In this document: in pieces, positions 1-8,532 of the stretch
Numbering within the stretch: the first letter of the stretch is position 1
Layout: every line of letters starts with the position of its first letter
Source: Devosia sp.
Lineage (GTDB): Bacteria; Pseudomonadota; Alphaproteobacteria; Rhizobiales; Devosiaceae
Reading direction: 5' to 3'
Length of the DNA: 64,000 nt
Assembly: GCF_014860165.1 (NCBI RefSeq)
Contig: NZ_JACZKG010000008.1
Span: forward strand, 43,012 to 107,011
The notes under the pieces: model-generated
Seen by the model: the letters and a program-made list of their open reading frames with translations, nothing else
What the model was told of the DNA's origin: nothing
Databases searched by the model: none
Position numbers and translations under genes: made by a program

Positions 1-1589
1 CGGGCGGCGAACAGCGAAATGAGCAGGCCCGCGAGGAGCGCAACGAGCAGCGGCCAGTGACGGAGGCGGGAAAAGACCGTGCCGGATAGTCGCTCATGCG
101 GACGAACGTCGAGGGCGGCCATCTGCCGGGGTGCAATCTCTGCCGTGATGCGGCCCAGCGGATCGGTGGCGAAGGTGAGGCCGGAATTGGCGGAACGCAC
201 CAGGCTCATGCCCTCCTCGACGGCGCGAATACGCGCGTGATGGGCATGCTGGGCCGGGCCGATGGAGCCATCGAACCAGGCATCGTTGGTGATGTTGAAG
301 AGAAACTGCGCGCCTGCTGTATCGCCCAGGTCGCCCGAGAACAGGATTTCGTAGCAGATGAGGGCAAGGAAGGGCGGGGTTGCCGGCAGGCTCATCAGGC
401 GCCGGCGCGCATCGCCATGGGCCCAGCCTTCGGCGCCAGGAACGAATTGCTTGATGCCCAGGCTGGCGAAGAACGGACCGTAGGGCAGGAATTCGCCGAA
501 CGGCACCAGATGGGACTTGTCATAGCTGGCGATGACCTCGCCGCTGGTGTCGATGGCCAGCACCGAGTTGAAGGGCGGGCCGGAAGCCTGGGTGGCACCG
601 GGCTCGTATTGCTGGCGCGGCGCGCCGGTCAGCAAGGTGGTCGTATCGGGCAGCAGCCGGGCGATGCGGGCCAGGGCCTCGGGATAGGTGGCGAGGAAGA
701 AGGGCAAGCTCGATTCGGGCCAGACCAGATGGGTGATATCGGCAAGGCCCTGATCGGTCGGGTCCATGCGCATGTCTGATAGCATCAGCAGGCGATCGAT
801 GAGGGCAACGGGGTCGACATTGCCGAAATCGCTGTGCTCGTAAACCAGCGGCTGCACCAGACGCAGGGCGATATCCGTGCGCTCGGTGGACGTGGTGCCG
901 GTCAGGCGATTATAGCCATAGGCCAGCTGCCCGGCGATGACGAGCAGCGCCAGGAACAAGGGCAGCAGCCGGCGGCTGAGGCTTCTGGTATCGGCGGGCC
1001 AGATCAATGCCGGGGTCATGGCCAGCAGCGCCGCGACGAGCGTGAGGCCATAGATGCCGATCACGGAGGTGATCTGCATCATCTCGTCGGTGGGGGTCAG
1101 CGCATAGCCGAGCAGGTCGAAGGGGAAGCCGGTCAGCACATGGCCACGGGCCCATTCGGCCATGGTCAGGAAGGTGGCGAGCGTGATGATGCGCCAGGCT
1201 CCGTTGCTCCAGAGCAGGTGGGCCAGGGCGCTGGCCACGCCCCAGAAGCAGGCAATCAGCGCCGCCAGCGCCAGGATGGCAAAGGGCATGAGGACCAGCA
1301 TGAGGCCGCCGTCGACGAAGAAGGCGGCGCCCAGCCAGTGGAAGGCGACGGTGAAATAGCCCCAGCCGAAGGCAAAGCCGATGGTGAAGGCGGGGCCGAG
1401 CAGGCGCCGCCAGCCGCGCGCCTGCTCGGCGCCATCCAGGCACCAGACCCAGACGGGAAAGGCGACGAACACAGCCGGGACGACAAAGAGCGGGGGGACG
1501 GAGAGGCCCGCTATGGCCCCTGCCAGCACCAGCAGCAGGAAGCGCCGCCAGCCATGGCTCAGCATGGCGGTCTCGGCCAGCCAGGTCAT
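1..1589 (-). CDS. lnt: Apolipoprotein N-acyltransferase (3' end cut by window)
   Basis: Inner-membrane enzyme that transfers the third acyl chain from phospholipid to the N-terminal cysteine of lipoproteins. The protein starts MTWLAETAML and runs off the left edge of the window, about 529 codons being visible. The N-terminal third is a run of hydrophobic membrane segments. The periplasmic nitrilase-like domain follows, with the expected catalytic triad: Glu in WPESSLPFF, Lys in YDKSHLVPFGE and Cys in ICYEILF. A final hydrophobic segment (LLVALLAGLLISLF) lies at the edge, so only a few residues should be missing. It is divergent from tsaB. In many rhizobia lnt follows ybeY-corC; those genes are not between it and tsaB here. 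The start is the first ATG before the hydrophobic region. Confidence 0.93.
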   Translation of the reverse strand, partial: MTWLAETAMLSHGWRRFLLLVLAGAIAGLSVPPLFVVPAVFVAFPVWVWCLDGAEQARGWRRLLGPAFTIGFAFGWGYFTVAFHWLGAAFFVDGGLMLVLMPFAILALAALIACFWGVASALAHLLWSNGAWRIITLATFLTMAEWARGHVLTGFPFDLLGYALTPTDEMMQITSVIGIYGLTLVAALLAMTPALIWPADTRSLSRRLLPLFLALLVIAGQLAYGYNRLTGTTSTERTDIALRLVQPLVYEHSDFGNVDPVALIDRLLMLSDMRMDPTDQGLADITHLVWPESSLPFFLATYPEALARIARLLPDTTTLLTGAPRQQYEPGATQASGPPFNSVLAIDTSGEVIASYDKSHLVPFGEFLPYGPFFASLGIKQFVPGAEGWAHGDARRRLMSLPATPPFLALICYEILFSGDLGDTAGAQFLFNITNDAWFDGSIGPAQHAHHARIRAVEEGMSLVRSANSGLTFATDPLGRITAEIAPRQMAALDVRPHERLSGTVFSRLRHWPLLVALLAGLLISLFAA

Positions 1590-1749
1590 CGTGGGGCTTT
1601 GGGCGAATCAGGGCGCATGCCGCAAGGTCGCTGTCGGGGCTGGGGGCGTCAAGGCGCTGGACCGGTTGTGATCCCTCACACCCACCCGCGTGGTCTTGGA
1701 TGCTTCCGGGCCACTCGACTTCCGCAGACCGCGGCGCTAGAGCCATGAC

Positions 1750-2352
1750 ATGACTATTACCCTTGCCATCGACACTGCCGCGCCGCGCCTGCAACTGGGG
1801 TTGTTGCTGGGCGACGGGCGGACCGATGTCTCGGTGGACGATATCGCTACCGGCCATGCCGAGCTGATCTTCGGGCGGATTGCCGAGCTGCTGGAGCGCA
1901 ACGGGCTCGGTTATGCCGACCTACAGCGGGTGGTGACGACGACGGGGCCGGGCTCGTTTACCGGGTTGCGGATCGGGCTCAGCGCCGCGCGCGGCATCGG
2001 GCTGGCGCGCGGGATACCGGTTGTGGGGGTGTCGAGCCTGGTGGCCTTGTCGCTGAGCGCGACCGGGCCGGCGACGGTGCTGCTGGATGCGCGGCGGGGC
2101 GAGGCCTATTTCCAGACCTTTGTCGGGCCGGGGCAGCCGACAATGGACGGCGACCTGTTGCCGATGGCGATCGCGCAGGCGGCCATCGTGCCTGGGACGG
2201 CGCTGATATCCTCGCCCTTTGTCGACATCGCGGCCCTTGCCCGTCACGGCGCGACCCTCGATCCCACGGGCCATCCGCCGGAGCCGAACTATATCCGCGA
2301 TGCCGATGCCAAGCCGCAGACGGCGGCGCGGATCGAAAGGACTGGGGCATGA
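1750..2352 (+). CDS. tsaB: tRNA threonylcarbamoyladenosine biosynthesis protein TsaB
   Basis: TsaB is the inactive ASKHA-fold partner of TsaD in the complex that makes t6A37 on ANN-decoding tRNAs. The protein has 200 residues, begins with the ASKHA strand TLAIDTAAPRLQLG and carries the family signature TTGPGSFTGLRIGLSAARGIGLA near residues 63-83. The C-terminal region is short, as is usual for alphaproteobacterial members. The stop overlaps the start of rimI by four bases (ATGA), which suggests translational coupling. It is the first gene of a tsaB-rimI-mur-plsC run, an order common in Hyphomicrobiales. Confidence 0.93.
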   Translation: MTITLAIDTAAPRLQLGLLLGDGRTDVSVDDIATGHAELIFGRIAELLERNGLGYADLQRVVTTTGPGSFTGLRIGLSAARGIGLARGIPVVGVSSLVALSLSATGPATVLLDARRGEAYFQTFVGPGQPTMDGDLLPMAIAQAAIVPGTALISSPFVDIAALARHGATLDPTGHPPEPNYIRDADAKPQTAARIERTGA

Positions 2353-2828
2353 TCAAGCTGTGGATGGCCCCGGCGGGGCTCCATATCGAGCCGGGCAAGC
2401 TGGCGGACGCCAAGGAATTGGCGCGCATTCATGCCTTGGGCTTCTACCGTGGCTGGCCCTCGGGCGAGTTCGAGAGCTTTCTGAGCGACCCCAATACGCC
2501 GGTCTATGTGGCCTGCGATGCGCGGCGCCGCATTGCCGGCTTCGCGCTGATCCGGGTGGTCGAGGACGAGGCGGAATTGCTGACCATTGCGGTGGACCCC
2601 AAATGGCGCGGCAAACGCATCGGGCAGGCGCTGCTCAAGGCAGTGTTCGACGATCTGCTGACCACCCCGGCGCGGCGCATGTTCCTTGAAGTGAGCGAAG
2701 AGAATGTGCCGGCCATCAAGCTCTATCAACGTGAGGGCTTTGCCACCATTTCCAGCCGCAAGGGCTATTACCCCAAAGCCGATGGGTCGCAGGCCACCGC
2801 GCTTGTCATGGCGCGCGATCTTGGGTAA
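2349..2828 (+). CDS. rimI: Ribosomal-protein-alanine N-acetyltransferase RimI (GNAT)
   Basis: GNAT-fold acetyltransferase of 159 residues. The acetyl-CoA pyrophosphate loop is visible as VDPKWRGKRIGQALLKAV near residues 78-95, followed by the C-terminal strand and helix (MFLEVSEENVPAIKLYQREGF) typical of RimI. RimI acetylates the N-terminal alanine of ribosomal protein S18. The position directly after tsaB, with an ATGA overlap, is the usual context. Other GNAT substrates cannot be excluded from sequence alone. Confidence 0.88.
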   Translation: MIKLWMAPAGLHIEPGKLADAKELARIHALGFYRGWPSGEFESFLSDPNTPVYVACDARRRIAGFALIRVVEDEAELLTIAVDPKWRGKRIGQALLKAVFDDLLTTPARRMFLEVSEENVPAIKLYQREGFATISSRKGYYPKADGSQATALVMARDLG

Positions 2829-2862
2829 CCCGGTCGGGTATGGACCGGCTGGGAGCCCAAGC

Positions 2863-3306
2863 GTGAGCAGAAGCCAGACAGACCCGACGCTGGAGGAGGC
2901 GTGTGTCTCCAAGGGCATGCGCATGACCGACCAACGGCGCGTGATCGCGCGGGTGATCGAGGCTGCTTCTGACCATCCTGACGTGGAGGAGCTCTATCGC
3001 CGCGCCTCCACGATCGATGATCGCATCTCGCTGTCGACCGTCTATCGCACCGTCAACCTCTTCGAGGAGGCGGGCCTGGTGACCAAGCACGATTTCAAGG
3101 ATGGCCGCGCCCGGTTCGAGCTGATCCCGGACGAGCATCACGACCACCTGATCGACATCCGCAGCGGTGACGTCATCGAGTTCCGCAACGAGGAAATCGA
3201 GGCGATCCAGGACGTCATTGCCAAGCGACTGGGTTATCGGCTGGTCGATCACCGGCTCGAACTCTATGCCGTTCCCATCGAAGGCGCCGACCGCCAAAAG
3301 AAATGA
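2863..3306 (+). CDS. mur: Fur-family metal-responsive regulator (Mur/Fur type)
   Basis: Fur-superfamily repressor of 147 residues. The winged-helix domain contains CVSKGMRMTDQRRVIARVIE and HPDVEELYRRAS. The metal-binding dimerisation domain contains EHHDHLIDIRSGDVIEF. The structural CxxC zinc pairs of gammaproteobacterial Fur are absent; the only cysteine is near residue 14. That fits the Mur (manganese uptake regulator) subgroup of rhizobia, where this gene lies between rimI and plsC. The start chosen is GTG, preceded by GGGAG eight bases upstream; upstream in-frame sequence overlaps rimI and does not resemble the family. The stop overlaps plsC by four bases. Whether it senses Mn or Fe cannot be told from sequence. 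Confidence 0.88.
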   Translation: MSRSQTDPTLEEACVSKGMRMTDQRRVIARVIEAASDHPDVEELYRRASTIDDRISLSTVYRTVNLFEEAGLVTKHDFKDGRARFELIPDEHHDHLIDIRSGDVIEFRNEEIEAIQDVIAKRLGYRLVDHRLELYAVPIEGADRQKK

Positions 3307-4106
3307 TCTTCCGCGTCCTGTTCTTCATCTTCGTGTTCATCCCGGTGATGATCCTGATCATTCCGGCGCAGGCGCTGATCAATGCGCTCAAGCTGCCGTT
3401 CTGGAACGTGCTGCCGCGCCTGTTCCACCGGGTCGGCTGCATCTTCCTGGGGCTCCGGGTCACCGTGATCGGTGAGCCGGCGACCGGGCGGCCGACACTG
3501 CTGGTGTCCAACCACATTTCCTGGACCGACATCATCGCGGTGGGCTCGGTCGCCGACGTGACCTTTGTCGCCAAGCGCGAAGTGGCAGACTGGTTCTTCG
3601 TGGGCATGATGGCCCGGCTGCAGAAGACCATTTTCGTCGATCGCACGCGCCGCAGCGATGCGGGTCGCACCGCCTCGGAAATGGGTGCGCATATGGCTGG
3701 CGGCAATGCGGTGCTGCTGTTTGCCGAGGGGCAATCGGATATTGGCACCCATGTACTGCCGTTCCGCTCGGCGCTGGTGGGCGCGGCACAGCACGCCATG
3801 ATCGAGGCCGGGGCCAGCGAAGTCATGATCCAGCCGCTGACCATCGCCTATACGAGGCTGCAGGGACTGCCGGTCGGTCGCACGGAGCGGTCGCTGATCG
3901 CCTGGATCAAATCCAAATCGGTAGGCCAGAACATTCGCGAGATCCTTGGCGGGCCGACCAAGGAGGCCACGGTGGCGTTTGGCCGGCCGCGGCCGCTGCG
4001 CGAAACCGATAACCGCAAGCTGGTGACCAAGGCGGCCGAGGACGATGTCCGCGCCGCGCTGGTGGCGCTCAATCGTGGCCAGAAGCTGCCGGTTGCCGCG
4101 GCCTGA
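3303..4106 (+). CDS. plsC: 1-acyl-sn-glycerol-3-phosphate acyltransferase
   Basis: Membrane-bound acyltransferase of 267 residues that makes phosphatidic acid from lysophosphatidic acid. An N-terminal hydrophobic segment (VLFFIFVFIPVMILIIPAQAL) is followed by the acyltransferase motif NHISWTD (NHx4D) and the second block FAEGQSDIG, which replaces the usual EGTRS. The third and fourth blocks follow as QPLTIAYTR. It overlaps the mur stop codon by four bases, so it is probably the last gene of the tsaB operon. The substrate could also be another lysolipid, since the family includes lyso-ornithine-lipid acyltransferases. Confidence 0.9.
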   Translation: MIFRVLFFIFVFIPVMILIIPAQALINALKLPFWNVLPRLFHRVGCIFLGLRVTVIGEPATGRPTLLVSNHISWTDIIAVGSVADVTFVAKREVADWFFVGMMARLQKTIFVDRTRRSDAGRTASEMGAHMAGGNAVLLFAEGQSDIGTHVLPFRSALVGAAQHAMIEAGASEVMIQPLTIAYTRLQGLPVGRTERSLIAWIKSKSVGQNIREILGGPTKEATVAFGRPRPLRETDNRKLVTKAAEDDVRAALVALNRGQKLPVAAA

Positions 4107-4130
4107 GCGGGAACGGGCTGCAGCGGACAA

Positions 4131-4391
4131 CTATGTCGATGCAGACGGGTCCAGGTTGGCCTTGAGCCGGGCGATGATGTCGGCAGCCTTGAGCATCAGG
4201 GCCATGTCGATATCGGCGTCGCTGGTGCCATCCGGGATGTCGGCCCAGACCGGGATGGCCAGTTCGTGCGTCTGTTCCTGTGTGCCGATCGTCTCCTGGA
4301 GCACGGCCCGGACGTGCCCGGTCATGCGTCCGGCAAGGCGCGGATGCGCCTGCTTGTCGCGCACGGTGATATCAATAAGCTGCAATTCCAT
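4131..4391 (-). CDS. Hypothetical protein, 86 aa
   Basis: Short soluble protein beginning MELQLIDITVRDKQAH, with predicted strand-rich N-terminal and helical C-terminal (MLMLKAADIIARLKAN) halves. There is no signal peptide or membrane segment, and I recognise no family. It is convergent with plsC and lies just downstream of pncB on the same strand, about 120 bp away. Codon use looks coding, so I favour a real gene over the overlapping opposite-strand frame. Confidence 0.6.
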   Translation of the reverse strand: MELQLIDITVRDKQAHPRLAGRMTGHVRAVLQETIGTQEQTHELAIPVWADIPDGTSDADIDMALMLKAADIIARLKANLDPSAST

Positions 4392-4512
4392 ATGGCCCCT
4401 GATGGAGCCCCCGCCGAAAAGCTAGTGCGGCATGGTTCCCAAGGCGTTAACGACGGCGCGGTGTGCGAGGTTCTCCACAAATGCTAATGCGGAGAACAAA
4501 TGATGGGTTCCG

Positions 4513-5820
4513 TCAGACCTTGACCGGATGGGTCACGCGGCCGGCATCGCCAAAAATACTGACATAGCGCGCGATTTCCTCCGGCGTACCGGTAGCCTTG
4601 GCTGGATTGTCTGACAGTTTGACCGCCGGGCGGCCATTGGCTTCGCTGACCTTGGCGACGATGGAAATGGGCGAAAGGCCCGGATTGGGCTCGGGCGCGC
4701 AGCCCTCGAAATCATTGGTGAGGTTGGTGCCCCAGCCAAAGGCCATGCGCACCTTGCCGTCGAAATGGAGATACGCCTCCTCGATCATGTCGACGTCGAG
4801 ACCGTCCGAGAAAATCAGCAGCTTTTCGCGCGGGTCACGGCCGCGCTCTTTCCACCAGGCGATGATGCGTTCGCCGCCTTCGATGGCCGGCGCGCTGTCG
4901 GGGCGGAAGCCGGTCCAGTCGGCCACCCAGTCGGGGGCATTGCGCAGGAAGCTGTCGGTGCCGAAGGCATCGGGGAGGACGATCTTGAGATTGCCACCAT
5001 AATAGCTCTCCCAATCGGTCAGCACCTGATAGGGCGCGGCCCTCAGAGCCTCGTCGGTCCGGGCCAGGGCCGCCAGTACCATGGGCAATTCATGGGCATT
5101 GGTGCCCAGGGCCTCGAGGTCGTTGTCCATGGCCAGCTTGACATTGGAGGTGCCGGTAAAGGCCTCGCCAATGCCTTCCTTGAGCGCCTCGACGCACCAG
5201 CGCTGCCAGAGGAAAGAGTGGCGGCGGCGGGTACCAAAATCGGAAATCCTGAGGTCGGGGAGCTTCTGCAGGCGCTCGACCTTTTCCCACATCTTGGCCT
5301 TGGCGCGGGCATAGAGCACGTCGAGGGTGAAAGGGCCGTAATGCTTCATCGCGGCGCGCGAGCGCAGCTCGTTGATGATGGCAAGGGCGGGAATTTCCCA
5401 CATCGAGGTTTGCAGCCAGGGGCCGGGAAATTCCAGCTCGAACTGGCCATCGCGCCGCTCCAGCCGATATTCGGGCAGGCGGAAGTCTTCCAGCCATTTG
5501 AGGAACGCCGGCTCGAAAATCTGCTTGCTGCCATAGAAGCTGTTACCGGCCAGCCAGATCATCTCCTTCTTGGTGAAGCGCAGCGTGCGGACATGATCGA
5601 GCTGGGCCCGCAATTCCTCGATATCGATCTCGTCGGCGAGCCTGACCGACTTGGTCCGATTGATCAGCGAGAAGGTGGCCGTGACCTTGGGATAGAGCCC
5701 CCAGATCATCTGCAGCATCAGCAGCTTGTAGAAGTCCGTATCGAGCAGGCTCCGCACGATGGGATCGAGCTTCCAGGTGTGGTCATACACCCGCCGGGCA
5801 ATGTCGGTATAAGTCGCCAT
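4513..5820 (-). CDS. pncB: Nicotinate phosphoribosyltransferase
   Basis: First enzyme of the Preiss-Handler NAD salvage route: nicotinate plus PRPP plus ATP gives nicotinate mononucleotide. The protein has 435 residues. The N-terminal substrate loop [17 protein letters not shown] is clear, as is the block [14 protein letters not shown], which holds the histidine that is phosphorylated in the family. The PRPP/phosphate-binding C-terminal part includes [15 protein letters not shown] and [10 protein letters not shown]. Length and motifs are complete. It is a single gene, divergent from the short-chain dehydrogenase at 5977. No NAD-responsive element is obvious upstream. Confidence 0.95.
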   Translation of the reverse strand: MATYTDIARRVYDHTWKLDPIVRSLLDTDFYKLLMLQMIWGLYPKVTATFSLINRTKSVRLADEIDIEELRAQLDHVRTLRFTKKEMIWLAGNSFYGSKQIFEPAFLKWLEDFRLPEYRLERRDGQFELEFPGPWLQTSMWEIPALAIINELRSRAAMKHYGPFTLDVLYARAKAKMWEKVERLQKLPDLRISDFGTRRRHSFLWQRWCVEALKEGIGEAFTGTSNVKLAMDNDLEALGTNAHELPMVLAALARTDEALRAAPYQVLTDWESYYGGNLKIVLPDAFGTDSFLRNAPDWVADWTGFRPDSAPAIEGGERIIAWWKERGRDPREKLLIFSDGLDVDMIEEAYLHFDGKVRMAFGWGTNLTNDFEGCAPEPNPGLSPISIVAKVSEANGRPAVKLSDNPAKATGTPEEIARYVSIFGDAGRVTHPVKV

Positions 5821-5976
5821 GGGTGTCTCCGCTTCGCGGCAAGGCTTTTAGCGCGGGGCCGGCGCGATGGAAAGGCGGCGATGGCCCAAGCCGTTCGGCG
5901 ACCCTCGCGCATGGCCCTTTTGGGTCGAGCCGGTCCGCATTAGTCTGTGCGTACCAGAGCGAACTGCGAGGGCGCC

Positions 5977-6741
5977 ATGAGCCATCCCGATTTCCGCCTT
6001 TCCGGCAAGGTTGCCGTGGTCACCGGCGCCAGCATGGGCATCGGTTATGGCCTGGCCAAGGCGGTGGCGGCCGCCGGTGCGCGGGTGGCGGTCGCCTCGC
6101 GCGACCAGGTGCGGCTCGGCCAGCTGGTCAGCGAAATCGAGGCCGAGGGCGGGCAGGCAGCGGCCTTTGCACTCGATGTGCGCGATGTGAACTCGATCGG
6201 CGAGACCTTTGCGGCGATAAGGACGCATTACGGCTCGGTCGATATCCTGGTCAACAATGCCGGGCTGGGCGACAATCATCCGGCCGAGGCGGTGACTGAG
6301 GCCGACTGGGACAGCATGATGGCCGTCAACCTCAAGGGCAGCTTCTTTGTGGCGCAGGCGGCCGGGCGGATCATGCTCGAACAGGGTGCGGGCCGCATCG
6401 TCAATATCAGCTCGCAGGCCGGCAGCGTTGGTATCCGCGACCATGCCGTCTATTGCGCCACCAAGGGCGGGGTCGACCAATACACCCGCGTGCTGGCGCT
6501 GGAATGGGGCCATCGCGGCGTCACCGCCAATGCCGTGGCGCCGACTTTCATATATACGCCGGGCACGGCCGAGCGGCTCGATCAGCCGGCCTATCTCAAA
6601 AGCGTGCTGGATCGCCTGCCGATCGGTCGCGTGGGCACGATTGCCGACGTAGCGGGGGCGGTGATCTATCTCGCCTCGCCGGCCGGCGGCATGGTCAATG
6701 GCGCGGTGCTGATGGTGGATGGCGGCTGGACGGCGCAATAG
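5977..6741 (+). CDS. SDR-family NAD(P)-dependent oxidoreductase
   Basis: Classical short-chain dehydrogenase of 254 residues. The cofactor-binding glycine motif is TGASMGIGYG near residue 16. The NNAG motif (VNNAGLGD) and the catalytic Ser-Tyr-Lys set (ISSQAG, then YCATKGG) are all present. An Asp or Arg after the second strand (VASRDQVRLGQL) suggests NADP preference, but this is weak. The start chosen is the ATG after GAGGG; an upstream GTG at 5947 would add ten unlikely residues. It is convergent with the next gene, six bases apart. The substrate is unknown; sugar-alcohol dehydrogenases and gluconate 5-dehydrogenases look similar. Confidence 0.85.
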   Translation: MSHPDFRLSGKVAVVTGASMGIGYGLAKAVAAAGARVAVASRDQVRLGQLVSEIEAEGGQAAAFALDVRDVNSIGETFAAIRTHYGSVDILVNNAGLGDNHPAEAVTEADWDSMMAVNLKGSFFVAQAAGRIMLEQGAGRIVNISSQAGSVGIRDHAVYCATKGGVDQYTRVLALEWGHRGVTANAVAPTFIYTPGTAERLDQPAYLKSVLDRLPIGRVGTIADVAGAVIYLASPAGGMVNGAVLMVDGGWTAQ

Positions 6742-6747
6742 CAGCCG

Positions 6748-7893
6748 TCAGTCGCCCAATTGGAAGGCCTCGAAGCGCCCCAGGGCTTGGTCTATGGCCG
6801 CCCTGCCCTCGGCGCCGACATCCTCGAGCCAGGTCTCCTGCTGGATCAGCAGCTTTTTCGCCGTTCGGTCGGTCTTGAGATCGAAGGCGGCGACAATGCG
6901 GTCGCCTATCAGGATCGGCAGAGCGAAATAGCCCAGCTGGCGTTTGGCTGCCGGCACATAGGCTTCGAAGATGTGGTCGTAGCCGAACAGGAGCTTGAGC
7001 CGCTTGCGCTGGATGATCAGTGGATCGAAGGGCGAGAGGATGTGAACCAGCGTCGGCGGCTCGCTCGCCGCGCTTTCGAGTGTCGCAGCTTCGGCCCAGT
7101 GCGCGACTTTTTCGGCGCCTTCGATGGTGACCGGCACCAGCAGCTTGCGGCGGACCCGGCTATCGATCAGTTCCTTGACCGCCTTCTTGCTCGGCGCATC
7201 GAGATGACAGATCGAATCAAGGCTCACCACGCCCTGGCTGCGCAGGGCGCGATCAAGCTTGTAGGCAGTGACCTGGCGCTCGGTGGCGGCTCTGGGCTGG
7301 CCGGTCCAGCCGAAATGGCGCGCCATCAGGTCGTAGGTCTTGAGCATGCCCTGGCGCGTGCCGACGGCCACCAGCCCCTGGTAGAACATGATCTCGAGTA
7401 CCCGCTTGCTCGGCTTGCGGCTGGCCCACAGATGGGTCTTGTCGACCAGGTCATCATCGTCGATGTCGCGGATGGAGAGCGGACCTTCCTTGCGCAGGCG
7501 CTGCAGCATCTTTTTGACTTCGTCCGGCGTCACCGAGCCGAACCAGCGATTGGGCTCTTCCCGATGGCGTTTCATCGTCGGCACGAAATAGGGCAGGTCG
7601 GCGACCGGCACATAGCTCAGCGCGTGCGTCCAGTATTCGAAGATCGATTTGTCTGATGACTGGTTCTGCGCCAGGTCGCTGCGTCGATAGCCGGGAATGC
7701 GCGACCACAGGATGTGGTGGTGGCAGCGCTCGACGACGTTGATGGTGTCGATCTGCACATAGCCCAGGTGGCTGATGGCCGACAGCGTCGCGGCCGGGCC
7801 GGCGCCGAACGGCGCTGCCGTATCGAGGCGTTGCGCCGCTATCCACAGGTGGCGGGCGCGATTCTGACTGAGGGTGAGCGGGGCTTTGGGCAC
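6748..7893 (-). CDS. ycaQ: Winged-helix DNA glycosylase, YcaQ/AlkX-like (HTH_42)
   Basis: Protein of 381 residues in the COG3214/HTH_42 family. E. coli YcaQ (AlkX) and Streptomyces AlkZ in this family are DNA glycosylases that open alkylated bases and interstrand crosslinks. The catalytic Q-hydrophobic-D motif characteristic of the YcaQ branch is visible as GYVQIDTINVVERCHH near residue 45. The middle region carries tandem winged-helix-like segments, and the C-terminal part has LSPFDPLIIQRKRLKLLFGYDH, a conserved family block. It is a single gene, convergent with the SDR gene. The biological lesion repaired here is inferred from family only. Confidence 0.82.
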   Translation of the reverse strand: MPKAPLTLSQNRARHLWIAAQRLDTAAPFGAGPAATLSAISHLGYVQIDTINVVERCHHHILWSRIPGYRRSDLAQNQSSDKSIFEYWTHALSYVPVADLPYFVPTMKRHREEPNRWFGSVTPDEVKKMLQRLRKEGPLSIRDIDDDDLVDKTHLWASRKPSKRVLEIMFYQGLVAVGTRQGMLKTYDLMARHFGWTGQPRAATERQVTAYKLDRALRSQGVVSLDSICHLDAPSKKAVKELIDSRVRRKLLVPVTIEGAEKVAHWAEAATLESAASEPPTLVHILSPFDPLIIQRKRLKLLFGYDHIFEAYVPAAKRQLGYFALPILIGDRIVAAFDLKTDRTAKKLLIQQETWLEDVGAEGRAAIDQALGRFEAFQLGD

Positions 7894-7971
7894 GGGACTT
7901 CCGAATCTCTGACAAGACCAGAAGACCTCTGCCCTATCGCAGCGTCAATTGATGGCAGCAGCCCGCGCGGT

Positions 7972-8532
7972 TCAGGCCGTGCCCTCGATGCGGATGACAG
8001 GCGAGATGGAGACGATCCTCGCCTGTGCCTCGGTCATCCGGGCCAGTGCGGCCGGTTTCACCGCCGCTGCCGGGTCGGCGGCGGCTTCGGAGAACAGCCA
8101 ATCGAAGTCGAACGCCACTGGCGGAACTGGCGCGGAACCATCAATCGGCGCCGGCTTGTCGGGGTTGTGGGATGAGCGGGAATGCAGCATCGAGACGTCG
8201 CTCCAGAATTCCCCGGGACCGGTTGCCGAGCTGATGCGCAGCATGAAGCCGGGATCGTCCAGCGGCGTCAGGGCGCCGCCGGCCATCGGTCGGCGTGTGC
8301 CGTCGGCTCCCATCACCACGACGCTCGCCCTTTTGGCGCTGATCTCGATCTCGGCGCCGACGGCTTTGTCGAGCGGGGTAAGGCCGAGGTCGAGCTGGGC
8401 CTGCTGCCTGACGCCGTCGGCGTCGAGCTGCCAGTAGTCGAGCGCGAGACCAAGGCCGGTAAAGCGGGCGAGATAGTCCGTCGAGCCCACGAAGCGCAGA
8501 TGGAGCCGCACTGTGTTGCCCCATGCGGGCAT
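7972..8532 (-). CDS. Hypothetical protein, head-to-head with 8531 gene
   Basis: Predicted soluble protein of 186 residues starting MPAWGNTVRLHLRFVG. The N-terminal two thirds look strand-rich (GLGLALDYWQLDADG, AEIEISAKRASVVVMGADG, GEFWSDVSMLHSRS); the C-terminal part is Ala/Pro-rich. I recognise no family. The composition is balanced and protein-like, whereas frames on the opposite strand are Ser/Arg/Pro-rich, so I favour this strand. The start is uncertain: the frame stays open upstream to 8823, but that stretch is antisense to a convincing membrane protein. With the ATG chosen, its start codon overlaps the start codon of the divergent gene by two bases. No good ribosome-binding site is visible. 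Confidence 0.5.
   Translation of the reverse strand: MPAWGNTVRLHLRFVGSTDYLARFTGLGLALDYWQLDADGVRQQAQLDLGLTPLDKAVGAEIEISAKRASVVVMGADGTRRPMAGGALTPLDDPGFMLRISSATGPGEFWSDVSMLHSRSSHNPDKPAPIDGSAPVPPVAFDFDWLFSEAAADPAAAVKPAALARMTEAQARIVSISPVIRIEGTA

Noticed and set aside
910..1857. 315-codon open frame on the minus strand overlapping lnt
   Set aside because: It is in another frame of the same strand as lnt, rich in Arg/Pro/His, and extends into tsaB; the Lnt frame has membrane segments and the catalytic triad.
4765..5943. 392-codon open frame on the plus strand over pncB
   Set aside because: Antisense to a complete nicotinate phosphoribosyltransferase; the product has no motif.
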